The translations under genes and the position numbers were made by a program. The notes under the pieces are model-generated. The model saw only the letters and a program-made list of their open reading frames with translations. It was not told the origin of the DNA and did not search any database. Below, piece by piece: positions 1 to 8,579 of a DNA stretch of 64,000 bases. Position 1 is the stretch's first letter, and every line of letters begins with the position of its first letter. Source of the DNA: Stenotrophomonas sp. WZN-1 (GTDB lineage: Bacteria > Pseudomonadota > Gammaproteobacteria > Xanthomonadales > Xanthomonadaceae); contig NZ_CP021768.1 of assembly GCF_002192255.1 (NCBI RefSeq), positions 4,296,001 through 4,360,000 on the forward strand, in the 5' to 3' direction.

Positions 1-524
1 CCGATTGCTACGCTGCTGTCGCCGTCGGCCTTGGCGTCGCTGCCCAGCGCCGTTGCTGCATCGCCGCGAGCGCGGCTATCGTTGCCCAACGCCAAGCTGT
101 CATCGCCTTCTGCCTTGGCACGGCGACCGAACGAGCTGCTGTTATCACCGTCGGCCTTGGCGCCAGGGCCTACCGCACTGCCATTACGGCCGCTCGCCTG
201 CGCATCGTCGCTGCCGTCACCGACTCCGCTCACCGACAGGTAATGGTCCGCACCACCGGCGCCGTTGACGTCCAAGTAGTGACAGTCCGTGCGGGCCGCC
301 GCGCACCGCACGCCGCCGCAATCCAATGTGTCTTCGGCGCATAGCGGGGCTCCGCTGTTCTGCCGCTCGGCCGCCCAAGCCGGCATCAACAGCGCGCTAG
401 CCAACAAGCAGAGCACCACGCGACCGCTGCTACCGCCGGCACTACCACAACCGCGGGCCAGTTCGGAGGTGACGACCAACTGCTGCAAGGCACGGTTCCA
501 GACACGACGAAAGATCTTGTTCAT
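1..524 (-). CDS. Trimeric autotransporter adhesin (YadA/Hia-like), N-terminal part, runs off the left edge
   Basis: The ATG lies at 524-522 behind an AGGAAG ribosome site, and the frame stays open to base 1, giving about 174 residues. The protein begins MNKIFRRVWNRALQQLVV, the extended signal peptide region (ESPR) typical of type V secreted adhesins, followed by a hydrophobic stretch (residues 36-50) and a probable cleavage after the AWAA near residue 52. From about residue 110 it has tandem head-type repeats of the form SxAxGxxAxAxGxxS (for example AVGPGAKADGD, SLALGNDSRARGD), as in YadA head/Hep_Hag domains. These proteins trimerise on the outer membrane and bind surfaces or host matrix. 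The stalk and membrane anchor lie outside the window. The ESPR plus repeats make the family call strong; the ligand is unknown. Confidence 0.87.
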   Translation of the reverse strand, partial: MNKIFRRVWNRALQQLVVTSELARGCGSAGGSSGRVVLCLLASALLMPAWAAERQNSGAPLCAEDTLDCGGVRCAAARTDCHYLDVNGAGGADHYLSVSGVGDGSDDAQASGRNGSAVGPGAKADGDNSSSFGRRAKAEGDDSLALGNDSRARGDAATALGSDAKADGDSSVAI

Positions 525-902
525 GAAGCTTCCTGCACTGCGGATTGTTTGGGCAACAGGACGCCAATCGACCATTCGCAGGCAGTTACGCCAGCGTGTC
601 GTTTCGGGTCTTGTCAGGGGTGTACGGTGCTCAAAGAAGGCAGGCTTCTGCACCGTTCGTGAACAACCTAGGCGCTTGAACAACAGCTGTCACGCACGCA
701 TTCTCACCGGATTTTCATGTCACATCACCGACTTCTCACCACCCACGTCAGCGCCCTGCACACAAGCATTTCGCCGCGGCGGTCGACGCGACACGTGTGC
801 GACGATCGCCGATGGCCGCGACGAGAAACGAAGAGATGCAGACGTGCACAAGGTCAGCAAGGTGCGCCCACTTGGACGCCAACAGCCCAGCGCCAGACTG
901 GA
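525..902. other. Gene-free leader between adhesin and response regulator
   Basis: I see no credible coding frame in these 378 bases. They form the upstream region of the adhesin on the minus strand. They contain a perfect 7-bp inverted repeat, ACGGTGC at 624-630 and GCACCGT at 650-656, with an inner AGAAG/CTTCT pairing, which could be a leader hairpin or a binding site. Confidence 0.5.
624..656 (-). promoter_or_regulatory. Hairpin / inverted repeat in the adhesin leader
   Basis: ACGGTGC (624-630) pairs perfectly with GCACCGT (650-656), and AGAAG pairs with CTTCT inside the loop. It lies about 100 bp upstream of the adhesin start codon. It has no T-run, so it is not an obvious terminator. A role in adhesin control is inferred from position only. 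Confidence 0.35.
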
Positions 903-1688
903 TCAGGCGATGAACACGTAGCCTACGCCGTGTACCGAGGTCAGCGGAAGCGGCAGGCCGCATCTGTTGGCGACCTTGCGTCGCAGACGATGGATCATCG
1001 AATCCAGCCGATGGGAATCAAACTCGAACACGTCATCGGTCAAGGCGCCGATCAGTTCTTCGCGCAACACCACTTCACCGGTGGCGGCCATCAGTTGCTG
1101 CAGCAGTGGCCGCTCGCTGCGCGTCAGCGCTACGCCGCAGCCCAGAGGCGATAGCAATCGCCATCCGCCAGCGTCCAGCCGCCAACTGCCATCAGACACC
1201 GCCTCGGTGCTTGGCACCTGGCCACCACGCAGGCGCCGGGCCAGGCTGTGCAGTGTGGCGGCCAGTAGGCCGACGTCAACCGGCTTGACCAAATAGGCAT
1301 CTGCGCCGTTGCTCAGGCCGCGCCGCTGGTCATTGATGCTCGACCGTCCCGTGAGCATCAGCAGCCCTAGTGACGGATACAACCGTCGCAACGACTGTAC
1401 CAGCTCGAACCCGTCTGCATCGGGCAGACCAGCGTCCACTACTGCAATGTCCACAGGCTGCCGCCGTAGGCCATCGATCAGCTCGGCAGCGGCCGTCATC
1501 CCGACGACCTCGAAACCATAATCGTGCAGGCGCGGTAGCAGCACGCAATCACGCAACACTTGGTCATCTTCCAGTACAACGATCTTCACTGCAGTGTGTA
1601 GGCTATCGATCACGCTCAGAAGCAACATAGTACGGGCCACCCCGATGGTAACCAGAGACAGCGTGCAGGTCTTTCGATATTTGTCCAA
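903..1688 (-). CDS. OmpR/PhoB-family response regulator (orphan)
   Basis: An N-terminal receiver domain begins at KIVVLEDDQV with the acidic pair, carries the phospho-acceptor aspartate in VVDAGLPDADG, and has the conserved lysine in YLVKPVD. A C-terminal winged-helix DNA-binding domain follows (LTRSERPLLQQL through SVHGVGYVFIA). About 230-261 residues is normal for the family. The start is uncertain: an ATG at 1688 is used here, but internal ATG or GTG codons up to the KIVVLEDD core are possible. No histidine kinase is adjacent. It lies upstream of, and on the same strand as, the adhesin gene, so control of the adhesin is a reasonable inference. Confidence 0.85.
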   Translation of the reverse strand: MDKYRKTCTLSLVTIGVARTMLLLSVIDSLHTAVKIVVLEDDQVLRDCVLLPRLHDYGFEVVGMTAAAELIDGLRRQPVDIAVVDAGLPDADGFELVQSLRRLYPSLGLLMLTGRSSINDQRRGLSNGADAYLVKPVDVGLLAATLHSLARRLRGGQVPSTEAVSDGSWRLDAGGWRLLSPLGCGVALTRSERPLLQQLMAATGEVVLREELIGALTDDVFEFDSHRLDSMIHRLRRKVANRCGLPLPLTSVHGVGYVFIA

Positions 1689-1801
1689 TTTTCCATGTCA
1701 AAACTGGCTACGCGGCAGTTGACCTACCCCAGAAAAATCGGGCCAGCGTAAAGCAGATTCTTCGCCTCGCATGGACGCCATGGATCACGAGGAATCAGGC
1801 G

Positions 1802-2578
1802 ATGAAGAAGTTCCGTTTTACTGAGGAGCAGGTTGCCTACGCGCTCAAGCAAGTAGAGCTGGGGATGGTGGTCGTTGAGGTGTGCCGCAAAATGGGCATT
1901 GCGGAGTCGACGTTCTACGTGCGACGCATGAAGTAGGGTGGCATGGGGCCCTCGGAGCTCAAGCGCCCACGTCTGCTGGAAGAGGAAATCGCAAGCTCAA
2001 GCAGACGGTGGCGGACCTGAGTCTGGACAAGGCGATGCTGCAGGAGGTGGTCCCAAAAGAGCTTTAAGGGTGCCTCAGCAGCACAGCTGGGTTGGCCGCT
2101 TGAGAGAGCGCTTTGGAATGAGCGAACGGCGTGCCTTGGGGATTGTGGCAATGTCGCCCTCGGCGTTTTCGGACAAAGCCAAGGCGCTCGATTGCAGCGC
2201 CATCCGCCTGCGGATGCACGAGATGACACAGTTGCGTATCCACTATGATTGCGAGCGGGTGTGGTGGCGGTGCGAAGCGTGTGCGTCGCATCTAGGAAGA
2301 AGAGAGCCTGCCTTTACGGCATTGTCGGCCGATCTGCAGCCGGAGCAGCCGTCGCCGGAACCGATCTACGTGGTCACAGCGCCCAAAACGTTGTGGGCAT
2401 GGACTTAGTCAGTGACGCGCTGTGCGATGGGCGTCGCTTCCGGTTGCCGCCGATGCGAGATCATTTCACGCACGAGTGTCTGGAGATCGTTGTGGATCAG
2501 TCCGTGCGTGCGGACGCCTCTTACTGGGACGCTACGGGTTACCCAGGCGTAGAAGAACAATGCCCCCTGAAACCCTAA
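1802..2578 (+). pseudogene. Decayed IS3-family (IS407-type) transposase, OrfA/OrfB remnant
   Basis: The first piece (1802-1936) reads MKKFRFTEEQVAYALKQVE and ends at an early stop. It is the helix-turn-helix start of an IS3 OrfA. The rest of OrfA (NRKLKQTVADLSLDKAML) continues in another frame, and an OrfB-like segment follows from about 2070 (WVGRLRERFGMSERRAL). A third frame gives VVGMDLVSDALCDGRRFR, the start of the DDE catalytic core, and then homology stops near 2578. At least three frameshifts or stops and a missing C-terminus mean it cannot make transposase. I did not identify terminal inverted repeats. Confidence 0.85.
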
Positions 2579-3234
2579 AGCATGAAATCACTGCTATTGA
2601 GAAACACGTGCAACTCCGCGTCGGTGGTAAAGCCCAGCTTGCGCATGCCGCTAATTTTCTGGTGACTTATGGTTGCCACGCTGCGGTTCTGTTGCTGAGC
2701 AATCTCACTGACCGTTCGATGCGCGGCAATCAAACGTAGCACCTCGATTTCTCGCGGCGATAGCTGGCAGATTTCCTTTACTCGCTTGCCCTCCGAGCTT
2801 GCGTTCAGCTCGGCCTGGAGTGACTGTCCGATGTACGGCTTTCCGCGAAGGGCCGCATTGATCGCTTGCGGCAGTTCTTCCATCGCCGCGTTTTTGTTAA
2901 CCACGCATCTGACACCCGAAGCAATGGCAAGCTGCAGAAGCCGGGAATTCGTGCTGACTGTGAACAGAACTATGCCCACATTCGGGTATTTTCGACGCAC
3001 CGACGCCAGCATCGGCAGGCCATCTGGCTGGCGACCAGGCATGGTTAAGTCGGTGATCAGTACGTCGCAAGGCTCCCGAGCTAACGCGTCCATCAACTCT
3101 TCCGGCGTAGCCGCTTCAGCTACGACGATGAGCGACACGTCGCCGCTAACGATGCCGCGTGCACCTGCACGGACGATTGGGTGGTCATCGGCGATGATCA
3201 CACGGGCACTCACGGGGTCCACCATAGGTCTCAC
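2575..3234 (-). CDS. NarL/FixJ-type (LuxR-family) response regulator
   Basis: The 219-residue protein has a receiver domain (VIIADDHPIVRAGARGIV with the acidic pair, phospho-acceptor in LITDLTMPG, lysine in VVNKNA) and a C-terminal LuxR helix-turn-helix (LSPREIEVLRLIAAHRTVSEIA). The layout resembles RcsB and other NarL-type regulators. The listed start is a GTG at 3234; an in-frame ATG three codons on is an alternative. No partner kinase is next to it. Its stop codon touches the end of the IS3 remnant, so downstream genes of an original operon may have been lost. Targets are unknown. Confidence 0.85.
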   Translation of the reverse strand: MRPMVDPVSARVIIADDHPIVRAGARGIVSGDVSLIVVAEAATPEELMDALAREPCDVLITDLTMPGRQPDGLPMLASVRRKYPNVGIVLFTVSTNSRLLQLAIASGVRCVVNKNAAMEELPQAINAALRGKPYIGQSLQAELNASSEGKRVKEICQLSPREIEVLRLIAAHRTVSEIAQQQNRSVATISHQKISGMRKLGFTTDAELHVFLNSSDFML

Positions 3235-4226
3235 TGAGAATTGTTGTATACCACAGTGTGCCCATTCATGTTGTGCGTGAACAACGAGCTGTCGGGGGCC
3301 GCTGTCCCAGCATTGGATCGGGGGCCTAGGATGAGCCTAGTCAACTCCCAATCTCGGAAGCCGTCCGGCATTCGCAAAACGAAGCCGCGATTAGGGGCAT
3401 GAGGAGGTTCTACAGAAGGCGCGAAGAGCGTCATGGCTCGACACATCGGAACGTGGCCCCAATGCTAAGAGTCGCCAGAGTTGTCTTCTATGAGATAATT
3501 CGCAAAATCAACCGTGCAGTACTTTCGATTCAGCTCGATATTAGTTTATGGCTTACGCGCGCCTCGCGCTGCCATCCAAGCTCGCAAGTGATGCCATTCC
3601 AGTTGAACTTGGCTGATGAGGCAATGTAGAAAGTGGTGCAGGGGCAACTCGCACTCCACCTGCGGCGACTGATCAACAAGCAGTCTGGCAAAAGTAGGCA
3701 TCCTCGGCTATGAGAATTTTCGTATTTTTAAGACTTCTCTGTTACGCATCTAGACAGCACCTAGCGATACGCGAGGCTTCGCTGTGCTTGAAGGCTTGGC
3801 GTTCGCAGAGCCTATGCCGGCAATGACCGTCTTTCAGGTCTGATGCAAGGGCGTCCTAGTTTTGCGGGTGGAGTCTCAATGCTGGCACCTGCTTAGCTAG
3901 CTGCCGCTGGGCAGCAAGCGACAGGCGTCGGCCATCGCCAATTTGTAGGAGACTATGAGCGGCAGCTGCAGCCTCTGCCGCATCTGGAACGGGTCTCGGC
4001 GGGTTTGAAGGAGCACGCCACGATGGATCGGCCGCTACCGGTATCAGCTGAAGCTCTGCCTAAAGATGAGCGACGTTGGGGACAGGAGCATTATGCCCAC
4101 GTTGCTCCGGCGGAGCCCCCCAATGGTCCTGGCGTATACGTTGTAGCATTGCCCGCTTTCGGCCACAAGCAGCCGTACGCCTCGGCCTATCCTGCCGAAC
4201 CGTGAAGCGAGTTCGGCGTGGATGAG
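3235..4226. other. Long non-coding or decayed stretch
   Basis: About 990 bases without a convincing gene. Short open frames exist (for example 4005-4205 on the plus strand), but none shows a recognisable family, consistent codon use and a ribosome site together. The stretch looks like decayed accessory DNA. Confidence 0.5.
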
Positions 4227-4595
4227 CTAGTCCTCAGTCCAGGTGCCATTTCGGCAGTTTACCGGCTCGTCCTTATCAACCACATAGCGGCCCCAATTGC
4301 GAAGGCCTATGCCGAGCTTGTTCTTAACTTCACTTATTCCGATTACTCGGTAGAAGTCGCCGTCCAATTGACCTGGCATAAGAAGCAGGTCGTCCACTTG
4401 AAGTTCGGATGCGCGCATTCTCACAAGCACAATGCGCTCATTTCCGTCGCTACTTATTGCACGGACATGGATCCGCTCGCCGCATTCCGGGCATTTCCAT
4501 TCGCTTGCAACATCGTCAAGGGATCGCTCCTGGTCACAATCATGGCACCAGTACTTCTCCATCGCCAAGCGATTGATTCCGCGCATTGAACGCAT
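4227..4595 (-). CDS. Small zinc-ribbon protein of unknown function
   Basis: The 122-residue protein has two CxxC pairs near the N-terminus (YWCHDCDQ and WKCPECGE, about 14 residues apart), a typical four-cysteine zinc ribbon. A unique C-terminal part of about 80 residues with mixed strands and helices follows. A GGAG site lies five bases before the ATG at 4595, supporting this start; a second ATG at MEKYWCHDC is possible. I do not recognise the family. It is isolated between non-coding stretches in the accessory region. Confidence 0.65.
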   Translation of the reverse strand: MRSMRGINRLAMEKYWCHDCDQERSLDDVASEWKCPECGERIHVRAISSDGNERIVLVRMRASELQVDDLLLMPGQLDGDFYRVIGISEVKNKLGIGLRNWGRYVVDKDEPVNCRNGTWTED

Positions 4596-4963
4596 AAGTC
4601 TCCAATAAGGGCTTCTAGCCCTGGCAGTCCCCGATGATAAAGTGACTGGGCCAGGCCAACAAGCCAGTGAGTTGCCGGCCGCGCCAGGCTATCTGGAGGG
4701 TCCAATTCCCGTCAGGCGTGCAGAGCTCTGCCCAAGTGTGCAATTACAAAGCAGATATGCAATGAGCCTCGTTCCGCGAATCGTTCGCTTTCGGGGCCAC
4801 GAGGGAAAGCTTGGCCAAGACCGGACACTCTTAGTGACCAGCGCCTATCTACAACACCCTGGGCAATTGACCTGACGCACTCTGCACACACAAGGCAGTC
4901 TTTCGGTCTTGACTCTTCTCTACAGGCGCATCGCCCACTAGCGGTGGGCCACGCGCCGATTAG
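4596..4963. other. Non-coding stretch
   Basis: I see no supported gene, RNA or repeat in these 368 bases. Confidence 0.4.
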
Positions 4964-5509
4964 CTATGCCTTGGCAAGCCTTGAAAAGGATGACGTGACA
5001 TCGGAAAGCTCAATTTTTCTGAGCTTCCTCAAACGTGCATGGATGGGAAGCAATTCAGGGTCATCAACACTTCCGTACGCGATAGCATTGTTGACTATGA
5101 CTGATGCCTTTTGCTGACTAGGAGGATTCCATGCCGCGAGGGAACCCACCCAATCTGCCATAGGCTTTAGGCCGCTATCCTGTCGACGGTCGAAATCCAT
5201 CTGGCCTAAGAATGACTGCGATGTTGGATGCTTGATGATCTCGCGATATTTCCTTTCACGCCCGAAACGCATGCACGCCAGGAACACGGCGAGCTGTGGG
5301 AATGCAATCTCTTCAGGCCCACGTGTGCGGAGATAGACATCTATGAGTGTGAAGGCCTGCGCCTGATCTCTCAGCTTCAAATCGAGCCAAACGGCAACCG
5401 CATTCACGGCGGGCAAGTGGGTCTTCACCCCAGATGTCCTTGATAGTCGGCGTGTGCTGTTGGAGCTTCGAAAGAGACATCGCCGGTGTCCTTGATTAGG
5501 ATGCCTCAT
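4964..5509 (-). CDS. Hypothetical protein, accessory region
   Basis: An open frame of about 180 residues. The C-terminal 150 look like a real, mainly helical soluble protein (VWLDLKLRDQAQAFTLIDVY, then a basic-acidic C-terminus). The first 30 residues look unlike coding sequence, and a GTG at 5428 with a GGACATCTGGGG context gives a plausible shorter product of about 145 residues. I find no motif or family. It may be intact with a late start, or the 3' part of a frameshifted gene. It lies 190 bp downstream of the HEPN-like gene on the same strand. Confidence 0.5.
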   Translation of the reverse strand: MRHPNQGHRRCLFRSSNSTRRLSRTSGVKTHLPAVNAVAVWLDLKLRDQAQAFTLIDVYLRTRGPEEIAFPQLAVFLACMRFGRERKYREIIKHPTSQSFLGQMDFDRRQDSGLKPMADWVGSLAAWNPPSQQKASVIVNNAIAYGSVDDPELLPIHARLRKLRKIELSDVTSSFSRLAKA

Positions 5510-5700
5510 TCTGGTGCCGGAAGTCGTCCCCAGCAAGAGTATCGACTCAATCGCGGGTGAAGCTCGCCGAGGCCTTGAATTTCTCCCAGAACACGATTCG
5601 GGCGAAGTTCCGCCTTCTGCACCGCATGTGCCTGGAGGCCATTGCGCTGCTGGCAGACATGTCGGTGGTCACCATTGCTGCAGCGCAAGACCTCCGAGTG

Positions 5701-6342
5701 TCACCGATTGCCCGGGAAGGGATCGAATCCGGGAGTGTGAAGGCCATCTGGAAAGGCCCTCAGGCGATCCATGATTTCGTGGAAGCGGTCAGGATTCAAC
5801 ACGACTACATCGCCTTTCTTAAACCACTGCAGGACCTCGAAGGGCTTGGAGGTATCCACCCGGCCACCCGCGTGCAGAAGACTGTTCCGCATACGGCGGA
5901 TGTCGGAAAACAGGGGGGAGCGCACAGCGTTTAACTCTATGCCCAATGCCTTGGCAATTTCTCCCCGGGTTTTGTCCTCCCAATGAGCAAAGATCGACAC
6001 TATGCCCAGCGAAGACAGAGCGCGGACGTTGAAACCATCGGGCGCACAGGCGTCTAGACGAGCACCCAGAGTGGACACATGCCGCACGTTCTCCGGGGTC
6101 GGATGGTCTACCCCGTGGATCAGCGGGGACATAAGGGCCTGTTCACGGGCCATACCCTTTTTGACCTGACTGTCTACGAGCAACTCAAGCATCTTTGAGA
6201 GCTGTTCCCAACCCCGCAAGCTGTCCATGAAAAGGCCACAGGTAGCTTCAACGTGGTCATGCAGCATGTCTATAGCCTGCTTCATCTGAGACACCTGCTC
6301 GCCATATCGCTGCATCTGTTGCGGGGTGGGCGGTCGGTGCAT
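5701..6342 (-). CDS. Unknown protein with a HEPN-like RNxxxH motif
   Basis: About 213 residues from the ATG at 6342; a TTG five codons upstream and an ATG nine codons downstream are alternative starts. The protein is mainly helical. Near its C-terminal third it has RRMRNSLLHAGGR, in which R152-N-S-L-L-H157 fits the R-polar-x3-4-H signature of HEPN ribonucleases. HEPN domains occur in toxin-antitoxin and antiviral systems. The motif is short and I cannot confirm the fold, so a nuclease role is inference. No nucleotidyltransferase partner is visible beside it. The location among unknown genes of an integrated element suits a defence or toxin role. Confidence 0.6.
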   Translation of the reverse strand: MHRPPTPQQMQRYGEQVSQMKQAIDMLHDHVEATCGLFMDSLRGWEQLSKMLELLVDSQVKKGMAREQALMSPLIHGVDHPTPENVRHVSTLGARLDACAPDGFNVRALSSLGIVSIFAHWEDKTRGEIAKALGIELNAVRSPLFSDIRRMRNSLLHAGGRVDTSKPFEVLQWFKKGDVVVLNPDRFHEIMDRLRAFPDGLHTPGFDPFPGNR

Positions 6343-6823
6343 TGGGTCTGTCCGCAAGGGGGGCTTAGGCGAACCCTACGCCCACTGTGGCACGACCTCA
6401 ACGGACCTCAGGCACACCCCGGTATCGGCATCCACTCGGCCGGTGTTCCGCAGGCGAAGCTGGATGTCGTAGTACGCCAAATCAACGAGTAGCCACACGA
6501 GGCGCTAGGCAAGGGAAACCGGCAGAGCGATATCGACAAGCTGTTGCGTCGATCGGTTGAACCCAAGGCCAGAAGTGGATATGAATCAACACCTGAATCA
6601 ATGCGCATCGCGAAGCCGCATCGACTTGAATGAACTGTTACGCATCACGGGGTGATACTGAAATTCGATCAACCGGTGCACCAAATGTGCCGGCGTCGTG
6701 GACCGCGAAGCGCATCATCTGCAGTCGCAGATGAAGATGGCCTGGCCAGGGGGGATTCTGGCCAGACCGACACAGGGGAGTGTGCAGCACGTAATGCCAT
6801 GTAGTGCAGATCCGAAAGCTACC
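6343..6823. other. Non-coding stretch
   Basis: About 480 bases with no supported gene on either strand. Short frames are present but none has convincing composition or a ribosome site. Confidence 0.4.
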
Positions 6824-7300
6824 TCATGGCTTGAGCTCTCCACCTCGAGCTGACGCGATTTCTCCAACATCCAGATCGCGAATACGATCCTGCAAACGCC
6901 TTGCGGCTATCTCGAACCCATCGTCTTCAGGAAGATAGGGGGGCCCAAACAATGGGATCTCAACCCACAGGTGCCGTTGGCCGGGGTGCACGTACGGACC
7001 GTGGTCATCGAGCAACAGCGCTTCTCCCAGAAGACGAGATACGTTGGTGAGATCCTTGGTAGGACCGCTCCAAGTTGTATAGGGCAGCTCGCTGAACCAT
7101 GCAGGCGCTTTGCCCTCGATCACCAAAAGCTGGGCAATCTGGCGAAACAGGGTTTCTTCGACCGTGGTGAACATCACCAACTGGCCAAACTGCCGTTGGA
7201 CTTGATCGAGAAATGCGTAGAGCCCTGGACGCGGGATCTGGCTGACTGCGTTGGAAATCAGGGTCCCTTCAAGGTCAAGGGCAAGTATGGCGGGTCGCAT
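6824..7300 (-). CDS. Small HAD-superfamily protein (NIF/FCP1-like)
   Basis: The 158-residue protein starts MRPAILALDLEGTLI, a HAD motif I in which the usual second aspartate is glutamate (D9-x-E11-G-T). It continues with VMFTTVEETLFRQIA at the position of motif II, and LLLDDHGPYVHPGQRHLWVEI at the motif IV region, as in NLI-interacting-factor-like phosphatases. The natural substrate is unknown. The D-to-E change could reduce or alter phosphatase activity. It lies 71 bp downstream of the 275-residue unknown gene on the same strand and probably shares its transcript. Confidence 0.72.
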   Translation of the reverse strand: MRPAILALDLEGTLISNAVSQIPRPGLYAFLDQVQRQFGQLVMFTTVEETLFRQIAQLLVIEGKAPAWFSELPYTTWSGPTKDLTNVSRLLGEALLLDDHGPYVHPGQRHLWVEIPLFGPPYLPEDDGFEIAARRLQDRIRDLDVGEIASARGGELKP

Positions 7301-7371
7301 AATGTTGAGCCCTATCTGTGGCTTTCCCAGCCGATCTATCGAACATCGCGCCGAGGCTGGATGACAAGACC

Positions 7372-8199
7372 TCAGACGCTAAGCAGTGTTGGCGGAGCGA
7401 GCCAGTAGTTCGCCCCGATGGTGAGAATCGTTTCCATAGCCACATCGACCATTAGTGGGCGGCGCCACGAAGGTGCAGGCAGAAAACAGAAGTCAGTCCT
7501 CCGTAGCTGACCGGCCGACTCTCTGAAGGTCAACCAGCGCACTCTGTTTCGCATCTCCTCGGACATTGCGCGAATAGCAGCCTGATCGTCGCCGCCAGTA
7601 CTCAGGAACTCGCTTGCCGCGCCTCGCACCGACGACCAGAGCACATAGCGCTTTCGCCCCAGACTTAGATGCACCCAGTCATCATCTTGTTGCGCAAGAA
7701 TCTCCTCAGCGTGGCGCGCACCTATCCGGTGCCGACTCAGCAGCGAAGTCAGGTAGGCACATGCTTCTCGGTCAGCGAGCTGCCGCCAGAGCCACAGTCG
7801 GGCTTCCCCATCAAGACTGGACCGCCATGCCCCCAACACGTGCGAGAGCACCCTCTCCAAGTCGTCGCGCGCCTGCCATCGGTCGCGATAGTCCCAGCTG
7901 ATGGGGTCGTAAAGCGATCTTCTTGCTCTATCGCTTCGGACCCCAGGCTCCATTAGCACGCCGGCACTTTCGAGGAAGGCGAGCAGCTGCTTCAGGACAG
8001 TCGGATCTGCAGAGACCGGAGCACTGACTCTGGCTGAGCGCTCAAGCGCGCACCATGCGCAGGCATAGAAGGGGCCAAGCGATACGACTAGGGCGTCGAG
8101 CTCGGGCCACGAGGAAGGGAGGGTCTGTTGGCTATGCCCATAGATCACTCGATCCCCGGCGAATTGGCCAGCCCGGATGCTAGCAAGGCCAGGCTGCAC
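7372..8199 (-). CDS. Hypothetical helical protein divergent from an XRE regulator
   Basis: About 275 residues from a GTG at 8199. The sequence is soluble and helix-rich, with many Trp and Arg (SWDYRDRWQARDDLERV, LWLWRQLADREACAYL). I do not recognise a family, catalytic motif or membrane segment. It is transcribed away from the XRE gene at 8269 across a 69-bp spacer and is followed by the HAD-like gene. The arrangement (regulator, unknown effector, HAD enzyme) resembles a small self-regulated module, but its job cannot be read from the sequence. Confidence 0.6.
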   Translation of the reverse strand: MQPGLASIRAGQFAGDRVIYGHSQQTLPSSWPELDALVVSLGPFYACAWCALERSARVSAPVSADPTVLKQLLAFLESAGVLMEPGVRSDRARRSLYDPISWDYRDRWQARDDLERVLSHVLGAWRSSLDGEARLWLWRQLADREACAYLTSLLSRHRIGARHAEEILAQQDDDWVHLSLGRKRYVLWSSVRGAASEFLSTGGDDQAAIRAMSEEMRNRVRWLTFRESAGQLRRTDFCFLPAPSWRRPLMVDVAMETILTIGANYWLAPPTLLSV

Positions 8200-8268
8200 C
8201 GTCTACATAATTTTCTTGTAGAGGCGTCGCGAGCCATAGATTGCCATCCGCTCACCAAGGCGGACCGG

Positions 8269-8553
8269 ATGGCCACGAAGACGATCTATCAGAATGCGTA
8301 CCTTCGCTTGGTCGGTAGCCTTCGTGAACGTCGCGCATCATTGGGCCTAAGCCAAGTGCAGCTTGCCACCCATCTGGGATGGCCTCAGCAGAAGCTCTCG
8401 TCCGTAGAGACTGGTTCTAGGCGCTTGGATGTTCTGGAATTTTGCCTCATCACGTCGGCGCTGGGCTTCTCAAATGAGGAGGTGTCCGACTTGATGGGCA
8501 CGGCTCGAAAATCCATTCGGGGCGCAGCTATCAAGGTCAATGCGCCCCGCTGA
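8269..8553 (+). CDS. XRE-family helix-turn-helix regulator
   Basis: The 94-residue protein contains the helix-turn-helix LRERRASLGLSQVQLATHLG followed by WPQQKLSSVETGSRRLDV, the standard lambda-Cro/C1-type fold. I place the start at the ATG at 8269 (MATKTIYQNAYLRLV), because an upstream in-frame extension overlaps the divergent gene and does not look coding. It probably binds the short divergent promoter region and controls itself and the 275-residue gene, as antitoxin-like or element regulators do. Confidence 0.8.
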   Translation: MATKTIYQNAYLRLVGSLRERRASLGLSQVQLATHLGWPQQKLSSVETGSRRLDVLEFCLITSALGFSNEEVSDLMGTARKSIRGAAIKVNAPR

Positions 8554-8579
8554 GGAGACGGCCGGGACTATGGCGACGC

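Noticed and set aside
3231..3446. 71-codon frame whose stop overlaps the NarL-type regulator start (GTGA)
   Set aside because: The overlap is suggestive of coupling, but the sequence has no recognisable features and sits in a decayed stretch.
4005..4205. 66-codon plus-strand frame
   Set aside because: It may be a remnant of a larger gene, but no family or consistent codon pattern was recognised.
5557..5934. Plus-strand frame of 125 codons
   Set aside because: Part has protein-like sequence, but it overlaps the better-supported minus-strand HEPN-like gene by more than 230 bases and has no motif or ribosome site I can defend.
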